Of a stretch of DNA of 64,000 nucleotides, positions 25,265 to 33,592 are shown piece by piece (within the stretch, counting starts at the first letter, position 1; each line of letters starts with the position of its first letter). The stretch comes from JBGAPH01 sp046349955 (GTDB lineage: Bacteria; Planctomycetota; Planctomycetia; Pirellulales; JBGAPH01): contig JAXMBI010000002.1 of NCBI GenBank assembly GCA_046349955.1, positions 1-64,000 of the forward strand, read 5' to 3'. A program made the position numbers and the translations under genes. The notes under the pieces are model-generated. The model was not told the origin of the DNA and did no database searches. It saw only the letters and a program-made list of their open reading frames with translations.

Positions 25265-25287
25265 GGCGGAGTTCTTGGAAGGGTTGA

Positions 25288-25343
25288 GCACGCAGGCTGA
25301 AATCCTGCGCCACGAAGTCGGCTCAAAGTGGCACAGGCTTCCA
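25288..25343. repeat. Short hairpin repeat of the CAGGCTGGAAGCCTG family, two inverted pieces
   Basis: CGCAGGCTGAAATCCTGCGCCACGA (25290-25314) folds as a short hairpin, and GTGGCACAGGCTTCCA (25328-25343) is the reverse orientation of the same motif. Related units are at 41534-41561 and 48477-48538. Confidence 0.5.
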
Positions 25344-25379
25344 ACCAGTGAAAGTAACCGCCCGGGTTTTGCCCAAGGG

Positions 25380-26300
25380 CTACGGAGCCGTCCGGAGCTT
25401 GGGTTTCGTCCCAGGCTTGTCCCCCTGAAGTTGGGAAACCAGCCAGTCGAGCCCCTCGAGGTTGTCCAGCAGCCGCTGCTCCACGTCGTCCTGGGTATGT
25501 CCGATGATGCCGATCGGGCCCTCGTAGCCGGAAGCGACGATCGTCTTCAGCAAGTCGAGATCGTGCTCGCCTTGCCCGAGCGGGAGAATCTTCTTGCCCC
25601 GCCGCTCGCCGTCGGCCGTCATGCCGTTGAGGTTTACGCAGAACAGATACGGCTTCATGGCCGCCAGCGCTTGCGGGAAGCGCTCGACGTGATCGTGGCC
25701 GTGATGCAGGTTGTAGACGATTCCTACGTGATCGGCGCCGTGCTCGCTCCGCAGCGCCTCGCACACGGCGACCAGGTTCTCGGGTTCGCCGCCCCAGCCG
25801 CCGTGATTGTAGAGGCCGAGCTTCAGACCCGCCTTGCGCGTGCGCTCGACCGCCGGCAGCAACTCGGCCACCGCTTGGCGGACGCGTTCTTCGTGGCTCC
25901 CCTCGCTGGGGTTAGGGGGCATCAGCCAGATTTGCGGATGGAGACCGTGTTTGGCGAAGAGGCGGAACGCCTCGTCGTGCAGCCCCCAGAAGGAGAAGTA
26001 CTCGAGCCCGTGCTTTTGGTACTCGAGAATCTCCTGCTCGAAGCTCGGCACGTGCTCGTCGCGCCAATCGTAAGCCACCTTGGTGAAGCCGAGCCGCTGC
26101 AGCATCCCGGCCCGTTCGGCGGGGCCCCGCTGCTTGGCGTCGAACGGCACGATGCACCAGGCCACCAGGTTGGGGCGGCCGAACAGCGCGCTGGCAGGTC
26201 TCGCGGCGGGCTCGGCTGCCCTCAAAGGACCGGCAGAAAGGGCGAGTAAGACCGCTGCCGCCAGCGCCCGCTTGGATCTCGGAACCGCAGAACGCCACAT
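25380..26300 (-). CDS. Secreted sugar-phosphate isomerase/epimerase-like TIM barrel
   Basis: 306 residues from ATG 26300, which begins a signal peptide (MWRSAVPRSKRALAAAVLLALSAG, ending LRAAE); the longer frame from 26363 adds a non-signal prefix. The mature part looks like the xylose-isomerase-like AP-endonuclease-2 superfamily: KVAYDWRDEH, LKLGLYNHGGWGGEPENL, VGIVYNLHHGHDH, FCVNLNGM, and GPIGIIGHTQ carry the Glu/His/Asp residues that bind divalent metal. Exported members of this family are frequent in planctomycetes, and their substrates are unknown. Divergent from the GlcF-like gene. Confidence 0.78.
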   Translation of the reverse strand: MWRSAVPRSKRALAAAVLLALSAGPLRAAEPAARPASALFGRPNLVAWCIVPFDAKQRGPAERAGMLQRLGFTKVAYDWRDEHVPSFEQEILEYQKHGLEYFSFWGLHDEAFRLFAKHGLHPQIWLMPPNPSEGSHEERVRQAVAELLPAVERTRKAGLKLGLYNHGGWGGEPENLVAVCEALRSEHGADHVGIVYNLHHGHDHVERFPQALAAMKPYLFCVNLNGMTADGERRGKKILPLGQGEHDLDLLKTIVASGYEGPIGIIGHTQDDVEQRLLDNLEGLDWLVSQLQGDKPGTKPKLRTAP

Positions 26301-26436
26301 GGAAAGGACTCGCCTTGGGACAAAACCGGGTGTGGGGGACGTCCGCTCCCGCCTGCTGGGCAATATAATACCCGGTCGGGCCGGCCGCGGCAGCCGGCCT
26401 CATCGATGACAGATACGCGCAAGCGCTCAGGTGTTC

Positions 26437-27828
26437 ATGAGTTTGATCGAAGCGGCGCACGAACAGGAAACCTCGGCGGCCCTGCCTGCTGCGCCGGGGT
26501 CGGGAGATGCGCGGCCGCCGTCGCTGCCGGTCGTCGCGCCGCAGAACAACCCCGGGGCCGGCATCGACTACGGGCTGTTCCTCGATTGCGTTCATTGCGG
26601 CCTCTGCACCGCCGCCTGCCCCACCTACGTGGAACTCGGGAACGAAAACGACAGCCCGCGGGGGCGGATCTACCTGATGCGGAGCGTGACCGACGGCCGG
26701 CTCGCACTCAACGATCAGGTGCGGGGCCATCTGGAGCTGTGCCTCGACTGCCGGGCCTGCGAAACCGCGTGCCCCTCCGGCGTGCAGTATGGCAAGCTCA
26801 TCGAGCCGTTCCGCGTGGCGATGGAGCAAGCGGCGGGGCCCGACGCCAAGTCGAACGACTGGTTCCACAAGGTCATCCTCTTCGGGGTGTTCCCCTATCC
26901 CGAGCGGATGCGCAAGCTACTTAAGCCGGCGCGCTGGGCACAGCGGCTCGGGCTCGTGCGGCTGGCCGAAGCCAGCGGCGCCTTGCGGTTGCTCCCGCCG
27001 CGGTTGCGGCAACTCGTCGGCATGTTGCCGCCGCCGCAGAAGGCCCTGCCGGAGCTGCCCGAGGTGTTGCCGGCCAAGGGCCGGCGGCGAGCGCGGGTGG
27101 CGCTCTTTAGCGGCTGCGTGGCCGACGCGATGTTTCGCCCCACGAACTGGGCGACTGTCCGCGTGCTGCAGGAGAACGGCTGCGATGTCGTCGTGCCGCG
27201 CGAGCAAGGCTGCTGTGGAGCGATTCACTTTCATGCTGGCGCGAGCGAACCGGCGCGGGCCTTTGCCGATCAGAACCTGGCGGCCTTCGACTACGAAGGG
27301 GTCGACGCCGTGATCGTGAACGTGGCTGGCTGCGGGGCCATGCTCAGGGACTATGGCCACCACTGGCACGACGCGGCGCAGCCCGCGCGCGAGCGTTTTG
27401 CCGACAAGGTGCGCGACGTCAACCAGTTCCTCGATGAACTCGGCCTGGTTCCTCCGACGGGCGAACTGCGGCTCAAGGCCACCTATCACGACGCTTGCCA
27501 TTTGGGGCACGCGCAAAAAGTGACCGAGGCGCCGCGGCGGTTGCTTGCCCAAATCCCCGGCCTTGACCTCCGCGAGCTGCCCGAGACCGAACTCTGCTGC
27601 GGCGCGGCCGGCACGTACAACCTGACCCAGCCGGAGATGGCTGGGCGTCTCAGCCGAAGGAAGCTGAAGAACATCGTGAGCACGGGCGCCCGCGTGGTGG
27701 TGACCGCGAACGCCGGCTGCCTGCTGCAGATCGCCCGCGAGGCGCGGCAGCAAGGAGAGCGCTTGGCTGTGGTGCATCCGATGGATCTGCTCGACCTGAG
27801 TTACCGCGGCGAACAGCTCGAGCTCTAA
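26437..27828 (+). CDS. glcF: Glycolate oxidase iron-sulfur subunit-like protein (GlcF)
   Basis: 463 residues from ATG 26437 (an in-frame GTG is two codons upstream). Two ferredoxin-type 4Fe-4S motifs: CVHCGLCTAACPTY and CLDCRACETACPSG (~51-130). Two CCG domains follow: GCVADAMF...EQGCCGAIHFHAG and YHDACHLGH...ETELCCGAAGTYN, the cysteine-rich type used in GlcF, LutA and heterodisulfide reductase. Length and order match GlcF. It would pass electrons from a flavoprotein glycolate or lactate dehydrogenase. No GlcD/GlcE is adjacent, so the partner and exact substrate are inferred. Confidence 0.85.
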   Translation: MSLIEAAHEQETSAALPAAPGSGDARPPSLPVVAPQNNPGAGIDYGLFLDCVHCGLCTAACPTYVELGNENDSPRGRIYLMRSVTDGRLALNDQVRGHLELCLDCRACETACPSGVQYGKLIEPFRVAMEQAAGPDAKSNDWFHKVILFGVFPYPERMRKLLKPARWAQRLGLVRLAEASGALRLLPPRLRQLVGMLPPPQKALPELPEVLPAKGRRRARVALFSGCVADAMFRPTNWATVRVLQENGCDVVVPREQGCCGAIHFHAGASEPARAFADQNLAAFDYEGVDAVIVNVAGCGAMLRDYGHHWHDAAQPARERFADKVRDVNQFLDELGLVPPTGELRLKATYHDACHLGHAQKVTEAPRRLLAQIPGLDLRELPETELCCGAAGTYNLTQPEMAGRLSRRKLKNIVSTGARVVVTANAGCLLQIAREARQQGERLAVVHPMDLLDLSYRGEQLEL

Positions 27829-27835
27829 GTCTGGT

Positions 27836-27870
27836 CCCCTCTCCCTGTGGGAGAGGGCTAGGGTGAGGGG
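27836..27870. repeat. Dispersed short palindromic repeat, copy 2
   Basis: CCCCTCTCCCTGTGGGAGAGGG then GGGTGAGGGG, the same layout as 249-284, beginning eight bases after the GlcF stop codon. The stem is ctctccc/gggagag. Confidence 0.65.
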
Positions 27871-28092
27871 CGGAGAGGATCGCTTCCTGCCTCGACTGCC
27901 AGCCGCAAAACGGGCCAGAATCTTGGCGGCGCGATCGCGTCAATCGATTCAACCCACCCTCCTTCCCGCGGCCACACGCTACGCTTTTCTCGAGCGGCCG
28001 GAACGCCGCGAAACCACCCGCTTCCGGGCCGCGCGGAACGGATCTCTAGCCGCGTGGTTCGGACCAACGCCTCAACTACGAGGTCAGCTCGC

Positions 28093-28491
28093 ATGGGCGC
28101 CGAACCGTGGCAGTATTTCGTTCCGCACCGTACCGACTTGCAAGCCGCGCTCGAGGAGCTCAAAGAGCAGGAGTTCCGCGCCGGCCGCTACCGCTATAGC
28201 GAAGAAGGGCCGCAGTCCATCGATGAAGCCCGCGACATCGCCGACGCCGATGGCACGGCCTCGATCCTCGACATCGACCGCGTCGATGCGCAGCCCGACT
28301 TCGGCGTGGTGACGCCGCTCACCACCGGGCAACTGCTCGCCCTCTTCGGCACCGATAAGCCGACGCGCGACCTCGTCGAGGCGTGCGACGACCTCTACGA
28401 AGACATCGAACGGGGCCAAGGCGTCGTCTGCCGGGTGTACAAGCACGGCCAGCCCAGCGAACTGTGTTTCACCGGCTATTCCTACGATTGA
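28093..28491 (+). CDS. Conserved hypothetical protein, cytoplasmic
   Basis: 132 residues from ATG 28093, preceded by GAGG; an upstream GTG at 28054 has no support. Begins MGAEPWQYFVPHRTDLQAAL, then KEQEFRAGRYRY, and a second half with VTPLTTGQLLALFGTDKPTRD and a C-terminal VVCRVYKHGQPSELCFTGYS. Acidic, no signal peptide or membrane helix. I do not recognise a named domain. The pattern (aromatic start, a helix then short beta strands ending in a Y-x-x-G-Q-P-x-E turn) may represent a family of its own. Followed 22 bases later by another unknown gene. Confidence 0.6.
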   Translation: MGAEPWQYFVPHRTDLQAALEELKEQEFRAGRYRYSEEGPQSIDEARDIADADGTASILDIDRVDAQPDFGVVTPLTTGQLLALFGTDKPTRDLVEACDDLYEDIERGQGVVCRVYKHGQPSELCFTGYSYD

Positions 28492-28513
28492 ACCTGAGCA
28501 GGAGAACGCCGCC

Positions 28514-29005
28514 ATGGGGCAAGAACTGAGCACGGCCAAGTACTACGAGCAGGTTCAAGCGGAAACGCCACGGGCGACGTCTCCCGCGCCGCGCGGCGGG
28601 CGCACGGAGCCGCAACCGCCGCCGCCCAGTGGCTCGCATCTCGAGCTACTCACGCGGCGGGCGACGCCAGTGATCGCCGTTTGCCTGATCGCCGGCGCGG
28701 GAATGGCGCTGTGGTTGAATCGCCAGGAGCTGTCGGCCGACGCCCGCTACGCCGGGGAGCGCACGAACGCGCTCAACTTCATGCTTTGGCTGGGGGGCAG
28801 CGACAAGACCATGAAGGACGTGGTCCTCGAAGTCCAGCGGCAATCGGCGGCCGAGGTGCAGAGCCAGCTCGGCGCTCCCTCGGCGCTCGAGGGCATGGAC
28901 CTCAGCAATACCGACTGGTCGACCTTTTCGCAGAGCGTCAACCCCGGCGTCGCGGTGGGCGCGGGCTCTGGGAAAAAAACCGGACGCAATCCGTCGAAAC
29001 GGTAG
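28514..29005 (+). CDS. Hypothetical single-pass membrane protein
   Basis: 163 residues with an AGGAG-type ribosome binding site nine bases before ATG. A Pro-rich N-terminal part (~18-42) leads to one helix (~52-68, TPVIAVCLIAGAGMALWLNR), then a polar extracytoplasmic part with Gln-rich VLEVQRQSAAEVQSQLG and a Gly/Ser/Lys tail. No enzyme motif. Probably co-transcribed with the preceding unknown gene and ends convergently near the dNTPase gene. Confidence 0.6.
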   Translation: MGQELSTAKYYEQVQAETPRATSPAPRGGRTEPQPPPPSGSHLELLTRRATPVIAVCLIAGAGMALWLNRQELSADARYAGERTNALNFMLWLGGSDKTMKDVVLEVQRQSAAEVQSQLGAPSALEGMDLSNTDWSTFSQSVNPGVAVGAGSGKKTGRNPSKR

Positions 29006-29032
29006 TCCTCATTGCCCGACGCGACGGAGCAG

Positions 29033-30154
29033 CTAGTCCTGCCCGGCGAACTGCTTGACGTAGGCCCGGCGGGCGAAGCGGTCGGTCATGCCGGCCAGGT
29101 AGTCGGCCACCGTGCGTTCGAGCCCCCAGGCCTCTAGGCGGGCCTGGAAGCGGGGCGGCAGGCGGTGGGGGTTGCGGCAAAAACCGTCGAACATTTCCCG
29201 CAACGACGCCTGGGCTCGCGCCCGCATGCGCAGCACGCGCGGATGCCGGTAGACCCGGCGGTAGAGAAAGCGTTCGAGTTCGGCTTTGGGCTCGGCCAGA
29301 GCCACGCTAGGCCCCGCGATCGGGGCCGCCGCGCGAACCGCGGCGAACGACTGTACGCCCGCGGCCGCGAGCCGGCGGCGGCTTTCGGCCACCAGGTCTC
29401 CTACCTGCCAGTCGATCAGCTCGTGCAGCACGGCGCGGCGGAGTTCTTGATCGTCGAGCGCCGCAAAGCGCAAGCGCACGCGGCCGGCCGCCTCGCGCCA
29501 CAGCGGCACCGCCAGCAACTCGTCGAGCCGCAGGAGCCCCAGTTCGAGCGCGTCGTCGGCGTCGTGCGTGTCGTAAGTCACGCTGTCGGCCGCGTCGACG
29601 ACCTGGGCTTCAAGGAGCGGGCGCAGGGAATTCACCGCGCCCCGCACGGCCCGCGTCCGCTGACCCTCGAGCACCTCCGCCGAGAGATTCAAGCCGGGAA
29701 AACTTGGGTAGCGCATTTCGAGCACTTCGACCAGCCGCAGCGCGTGGGCATTGTGGTTGAAGCCGCCATGGCTCTTTAGACATTGATTGAGCGTGTCCTC
29801 GCCGGCGTGGCCGAACGGGGGATGGCCGATGTCGTGCAGCAGGGCCAGGGCTTCGACCAGGTCCTCATTCAGCCGCAGGGCGCGGGCCAGCGTGCGGGCG
29901 ACCGAGGCGACCTCGAGGGTGTGCGTCAGCCGGCTGCGGTGATAGTCGCCCCAATTGCCGGTGAAGACCTGCGTTTTGTGGGCCAAGCGGCGGAAGGCCG
30001 CGCTATGGACGATGCGGTCGCGGTCGCGCTGGAACGGCCCGCGGTAAGAATGCAGCGGCTCCGCGTGCTCCCGCCCGACGCTCGCCACGCTCGGAAAGGC
30101 GTACGCCGCCAACAGCCCCGCCTCTCGCTGCTCGAACCCCAATTCCGCGCTCAC
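29033..30154 (-). CDS. dgt: HD-domain dNTP triphosphohydrolase (dGTPase-like)
   Basis: 373 residues, GTG start after AAGGGA. RDRDRIVHSAAFRRLAHKTQVF (~44-65) opens the family. The metal site is H-x-n-HD: SRLTHTLEVASVA gives the first His, ALLHDIGHPPFGHAGE the HD pair, and the final Asp lies in DAADSVTYDTHDADDAL. Releases tripolyphosphate from deoxynucleoside triphosphates, lowering dNTP pools. Slightly shorter than E. coli Dgt and closer to the dNTPase-like group found in many phyla. Nucleotide specificity not readable. Confidence 0.87.
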   Translation of the reverse strand: MSAELGFEQREAGLLAAYAFPSVASVGREHAEPLHSYRGPFQRDRDRIVHSAAFRRLAHKTQVFTGNWGDYHRSRLTHTLEVASVARTLARALRLNEDLVEALALLHDIGHPPFGHAGEDTLNQCLKSHGGFNHNAHALRLVEVLEMRYPSFPGLNLSAEVLEGQRTRAVRGAVNSLRPLLEAQVVDAADSVTYDTHDADDALELGLLRLDELLAVPLWREAAGRVRLRFAALDDQELRRAVLHELIDWQVGDLVAESRRRLAAAGVQSFAAVRAAAPIAGPSVALAEPKAELERFLYRRVYRHPRVLRMRARAQASLREMFDGFCRNPHRLPPRFQARLEAWGLERTVADYLAGMTDRFARRAYVKQFAGQD

Positions 30155-30298
30155 GCCTGAATTCCCTTGCCGATCTCACTACAGAGAATGCCCCTGGCCA
30201 GCCTATTCTACGCCGGCGCTGGTCTAAAGACCGACAGCAATTCGGCTTGCGCACGGGAAATCCCGAGGGAAGCCGCGCCCGTGCCCGCCTTCGGCAAC

Positions 30299-30327
30299 TT
30301 GACAGCCCTCCGGGGGCCGGGTTAATT
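30299..30327 (+). promoter_or_regulatory. Candidate promoter of the CxxCH protein gene
   Basis: A perfect -35 TTGACA (30299-30304), 17 bases, then TTAATT (30322-30327). The -10 matches only three of six bases, but the consensus -35 and ideal spacing make it the best candidate in the 300-base gap. Leader would be about 120 bases. Confidence 0.4.
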
Positions 30328-30453
30328 GTTATTCACCCGTAACACACGGCTGTTTCGGTCCGCCCAATCCCCGACCCACCCCGGGGCGGACCCCTTGGGT
30401 CCACGGCTGGACCTCTCGTTTACTCCCCGCAGTCGAAGAGGAGCTCCCTCGCA

Positions 30454-30951
30454 ATGCGCAAGTTGTGTCTGGCTTTGTTGCTGCTGATCGGCACCGCGTG
30501 GAACGTGCTGGTGAACATTCAGCCGGCCGAGGCCATCGATCCGTTCTGGAAGCAGTTTCAGGCTCGCTATATCAAGGCCGAGCCCAAGACCGAGGAAGAG
30601 AAGGCCTTCGCCGAAGCCGCCTCGGAGAAGAACACGGACACCGGCAAGTGCTGGATTTGTCACGTGAAGGGCAAGAACAACAGCAAGAAGCTGCGCAACA
30701 ACTACGGCCAGGAACTGGCCAAGCTGCTCGACAAGAAAAAGTTCAGCGCGGGCCGCCTGAAGCGTGAGAAGGAAGCCGCCGAGAAGGAAATCCAGGAGGC
30801 CTTCGCCAAGGTCGAGAAAATGCACGTCGACCCGGAAGACGAAAAGAGCGAGCTCTACGGCGACCGCATCGCCGCCGGCAAGGTGCCCGGCGATCAAAAG
30901 GTGGCCGGCGCCGAACCGGGGGCTGACGACGATCCCACCGAGAAGGAATAG
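30454..30951 (+). CDS. Secreted Lys/Glu-rich protein with a single c-type haem motif
   Basis: 165 residues. Signal peptide ~1-27 (MRKLCLALLLLIGTAWNVLV... ending AEA). One CWICH (C-x-x-C-H, ~65-69) follows, flanked by very polar, Lys-rich helices with heptad-like Lys/Glu alternation (KLRNNYGQELAKLLDKKKF; KREKEAAEKEIQEAFAKVEK). One CxxCH in an exported protein suggests covalent haem c, though the fold is not a standard cytochrome c and no axial Met context is obvious. A zinc- or disulfide-related use of the cysteines is possible. Own promoter and a strong terminator, so likely a single well-expressed gene. Confidence 0.75.
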   Translation: MRKLCLALLLLIGTAWNVLVNIQPAEAIDPFWKQFQARYIKAEPKTEEEKAFAEAASEKNTDTGKCWICHVKGKNNSKKLRNNYGQELAKLLDKKKFSAGRLKREKEAAEKEIQEAFAKVEKMHVDPEDEKSELYGDRIAAGKVPGDQKVAGAEPGADDDPTEKE

Positions 30952-30985
30952 CCGCAGCCGACGCGGTCCAAAACAATCCGCGTTC

Positions 30986-31016
30986 GCCCATGCTCCGCCG
31001 GGAGCATGGGCTTTTT
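30986..31016 (+). terminator. Rho-independent terminator of the CxxCH protein gene
   Basis: GCCCATGCTCC and GGAGCATGGGC form a perfect 11 bp stem with a GCCG loop, followed by five T. Located 35 bases after the stop codon. Confidence 0.95.
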
Positions 31017-31022
31017 CTTGCG

Positions 31023-31451
31023 CTACTCCGGCTTCGCCAGCGTGCAGGCGAACTCGAACCGCACCGCCACCTTGCCGCCGCAACTCACCTTGGCCTTGAG
31101 AAAGAAGGCGTCGGCCAGGCGTTCGGTGAGGTCGACTTCGAGCTCGATCGTTTCGCCCGGCCGGACCATGCGTTTGAAGCGCACGTCTCCCATCCGCGTG
31201 GCCACCGGCACGCCGCCCCCTTCGCCTGGCACGTGCCGCGCCAGCAAGATCGCCCCGGCCTGCATCGCCGCTTCACACAGCAGCACGCCCGGCACAAGGG
31301 GAAACTCAGGGTAATGGCCGGCGAAAAAGAACTCGTCGCCGGTGAACGTCTTCCGGCACTCGATGTGGGCGTCGTCCTGGGCGACGATTTCGTCGACCAG
31401 CAGGAACGGCGGACGGTGCGGGATCGCGGCGTAAATCGCTTCGCGGCTCAT
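31023..31451 (-). CDS. fabZ: 3-hydroxyacyl-ACP dehydratase, FabZ-like
   Basis: 142 residues from ATG 31451; the same frame is open further upstream but that part overlaps the neighbouring dehydrogenase gene. Hot-dog fold: IPHRPPFLLVDEIV (~10-23), catalytic His in FFFAGHYPEFPLVPGVLLCEAAMQAG (~43-68), with Glu in the CEAAMQ segment, and VRFKRMVRPGETIELEV later. Dehydrates 3-hydroxyacyl-ACP in fatty-acid elongation. Many planctomycetes carry several FabZ-like paralogues, so this may serve lipid A or another pathway. It lies 35 bases after the oxidoreductase gene in the same direction. Confidence 0.85.
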   Translation of the reverse strand: MSREAIYAAIPHRPPFLLVDEIVAQDDAHIECRKTFTGDEFFFAGHYPEFPLVPGVLLCEAAMQAGAILLARHVPGEGGGVPVATRMGDVRFKRMVRPGETIELEVDLTERLADAFFLKAKVSCGGKVAVRFEFACTLAKPE

Positions 31452-31486
31452 GCAATCGGGGGTTCGGCGCTGTGTAGACGAAGGTG

Positions 31487-32413
31487 CTAGCGGGCCGGGC
31501 GATTCCGCCAGTCGATGCCCGACATCTTGGCCAGGGCAATCTCCAAGGCGTGCGTGCCGTCGCGGCTGTGGCCTTGGGCCGCCAGCGAAATGTAGAGCTG
31601 CTGCGCAAGCGCGAGCCCCGGTAAGCACAGGTTCATCCGCCGCGCTTCGGCTAGCGCGATGCCCATGTCCTTGATGAAGTGCTCCACGAAGAAGCCGGGA
31701 TCGAAGTTGCCGGCGATGATCCGCGGCCCAAGATTCGCGAGCGACCAACTGCCCGCGGCGCCGGGAGCGACCGATTTGAGCAGCGTCTCCAGATCGAGCC
31801 CCGCGCGGTAGCCGTAGAGCAGGCCCTCGCAGACGCCGATCATGCCCGAGGCGATGAGCACCTGATTGGCCACCTTGGCGTGCTGCCCCGCGCCGGCGGG
31901 GCCTTGGTGCACGATCGTCTTGCCCATCGTTTCCCAGCAGGGCTGCAAGGCCTCCACGACTTCGGCCTCGCCGCCGATCATGATCGACAAGCGGGCTTCG
32001 CGGGCCCCCACGTCGCCGCCCGAGACCGGCGCGTCGACGGCGTGCTTCTTCTGTTCCTGGGCGAGCTTGGCGATTTCCACGGCGAGCGAAGGCTCGCTCG
32101 TCGTCATGTCCACGACGATGCCGCCGGGCTTGAGTCCCGCGAGCGCGCCCTCCGGGCCGAGGATCACGCCGCGGACGTCGCTCGGATAGCCGACGATCGA
32201 GAAGACCACATCGGACTGGGCGGCGACTTCGCGCGGCGAGTCGGCCCAGCGAGCGCCCTTGGCCACCAGATCGTCGGCCTTCGAGCGGGTGCGGTTATAG
32301 ACCGAGACGGCGAACCCCTTGGCCAGCAGATGCCCGCACATGCTGCGGCCCATGACGCCGGCGCCGAGCCAGCCCAACCGCGTTTCGCCTGGAGTTACGC
32401 GTGCGATCGCCAT
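31487..32413 (-). CDS. NAD(P)-dependent 3-hydroxyisobutyrate dehydrogenase-family oxidoreductase
   Basis: 308 residues from ATG 32413 (a 16-residue longer frame has no signal). Rossmann GWLGAGVMGRSMCGHLL (~13-29), YNRTRSKADDL, DMTTSEPSLA, the substrate-site DAPVSGGDVGAREARLSIMIGG (~121-142) and the catalytic Lys in GQHAKVANQVL (~174-184). Belongs to the HIBADH/GarR/GLYR family, which reduces or oxidises short beta-hydroxy acids or aldehydes. The exact substrate is not readable. Followed by fabZ in the same direction. Confidence 0.85.
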   Translation of the reverse strand: MAIARVTPGETRLGWLGAGVMGRSMCGHLLAKGFAVSVYNRTRSKADDLVAKGARWADSPREVAAQSDVVFSIVGYPSDVRGVILGPEGALAGLKPGGIVVDMTTSEPSLAVEIAKLAQEQKKHAVDAPVSGGDVGAREARLSIMIGGEAEVVEALQPCWETMGKTIVHQGPAGAGQHAKVANQVLIASGMIGVCEGLLYGYRAGLDLETLLKSVAPGAAGSWSLANLGPRIIAGNFDPGFFVEHFIKDMGIALAEARRMNLCLPGLALAQQLYISLAAQGHSRDGTHALEIALAKMSGIDWRNRPAR

Positions 32414-32557
32414 CTTCGAGACCCTTTGTTTCCGCCTAATGCGCCCGCGCCGGCATGCCACGCTCCGGCGCGGGGCTGAGATCGAGCGAGCGGCGCCGAG
32501 CCCCCCGGCGCGCCAAGAGGCGGCAGTATAGCGTTGCGCTGCGGGGCTGCGAAGCCA

Positions 32558-33262
32558 CTAGCGCCAGCGACTCTCGGGGCGATTCAGAATCTCGCCGAGC
32601 AGAACCGCTTGCCGCACCCCAGCCGGGTCGCGCAGCATTTGAACGAGCGACGCGGCGGCTGAAGCCGGCTTGACCGCCGGGGCATCGGCTTCTTCGGTCT
32701 CCGCGCGAATGGCGCCGTCCTTCAAGCGGCCCAATTGATGATCGAACGTCTGATGGCGATGCCGTTCACGTTCGGCATCGCCGCGCTCGATCGAGGTGAG
32801 CCGGACATCCGCCGTGGCAGCTTGCTCCTCCGCGCGCTGGGCCAGAGTTTCCGCCAGTTGTCCTAATTTCCGCGGCTCGGCGCTGGGCGGGGTTGCAGCA
32901 GCCGCAACCGCGGGGCGCTCGGCGAGCGGCCGTCGGCGCTTGCGCGGCTGAGACTCTTCCGTCGGCCGCGCGAGCGTTGCGGGCGGAGCCACTTTCTGGC
33001 CCGTGCGTTGTTCCGCCGAGCGGCGGCGGAATTCCTCGACCTGGTCGCGCAGCGAACCATCCAGCGGGGCCGCCTGCGGAAGCGGTCGCGGCGGCGCCGC
33101 TACGGGGCGAACCGGACGGCGTTGCTGCGGTTGCCCCTTGCGCCCCAGCCAATTCGTGACAGCCCAGTAAAGAATGAAGAAGATCGGCGCAAGCGCCTTG
33201 ATCAAGTCGACCCAATCGGCCGCGAGCAGGAGGGGAACACTGCCGAGGAACGCAAGCGACAT
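32558..33262 (-). CDS. Hypothetical membrane-anchored protein with conserved C-terminal helix
   Basis: 234 residues. One N-terminal membrane segment (~15-40, DWVDLIKALAPIFFILYWAV), then a long Pro/Arg/Gln-rich low-complexity region (~45-190), and a short C-terminal block LVQMLRDPAGVRQAVLLGEI followed by LNRPESRW. I have seen such a tail (R-Q-A-x-x-L-x-E-I-L) in otherwise unalignable planctomycete proteins, so the tail is probably the functional part. It may be a scaffold or signalling peptide. No enzyme motif. Confidence 0.55.
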   Translation of the reverse strand: MSLAFLGSVPLLLAADWVDLIKALAPIFFILYWAVTNWLGRKGQPQQRRPVRPVAAPPRPLPQAAPLDGSLRDQVEEFRRRSAEQRTGQKVAPPATLARPTEESQPRKRRRPLAERPAVAAAATPPSAEPRKLGQLAETLAQRAEEQAATADVRLTSIERGDAERERHRHQTFDHQLGRLKDGAIRAETEEADAPAVKPASAAASLVQMLRDPAGVRQAVLLGEILNRPESRWR

Positions 33263-33300
33263 GAGGACAGCGGCGATTGGCGCGAAGGGGATACGAAGCC

Positions 33301-33531
33301 TTAGCGGCGTCCGGCGGCGGAGCCCGGGGCTCGCTCCAGCCGGGTGATCGACTGCAGGTCGACCAGTTCGAACGACTCGTCGAGCTGATGGACCACGAGG
33401 GTGCGGTCTCCCGGCGAGAAACTGAGAAACTCCGGATGCCGCACGAGCACCTTGCGCCCGTCCGCCAGAATCAGGAGAAAGGGCACAAAGGGCGTGGCCC
33501 GCGAGAACTGGCGAATCTGTTCAGCATTCAT
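33301..33531 (-). CDS. Small conserved hypothetical protein, 76 residues
   Basis: Begins MNAEQIRQFSRATPFVPFLL, then LADGRKVLVRHPEFLSFSPG, and DRTLVVHQLDESFELVDLQS. The short strands with F-V-P-F and a His-Pro-Glu-Phe turn resemble a small beta-rich family common in planctomycetes and cyanobacteria, of unknown function. No signal peptide. Lies 38 bases upstream of the membrane-anchored unknown and 61 bases downstream of floA, all on the minus strand. Confidence 0.65.
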   Translation of the reverse strand: MNAEQIRQFSRATPFVPFLLILADGRKVLVRHPEFLSFSPGDRTLVVHQLDESFELVDLQSITRLERAPGSAAGRR

Positions 33532-33592
33532 CGCGACGAGCTTTCTTCACGGAAGATAAAAACGGCCTGCCCGCATGCCCCCTGGGGGAATT

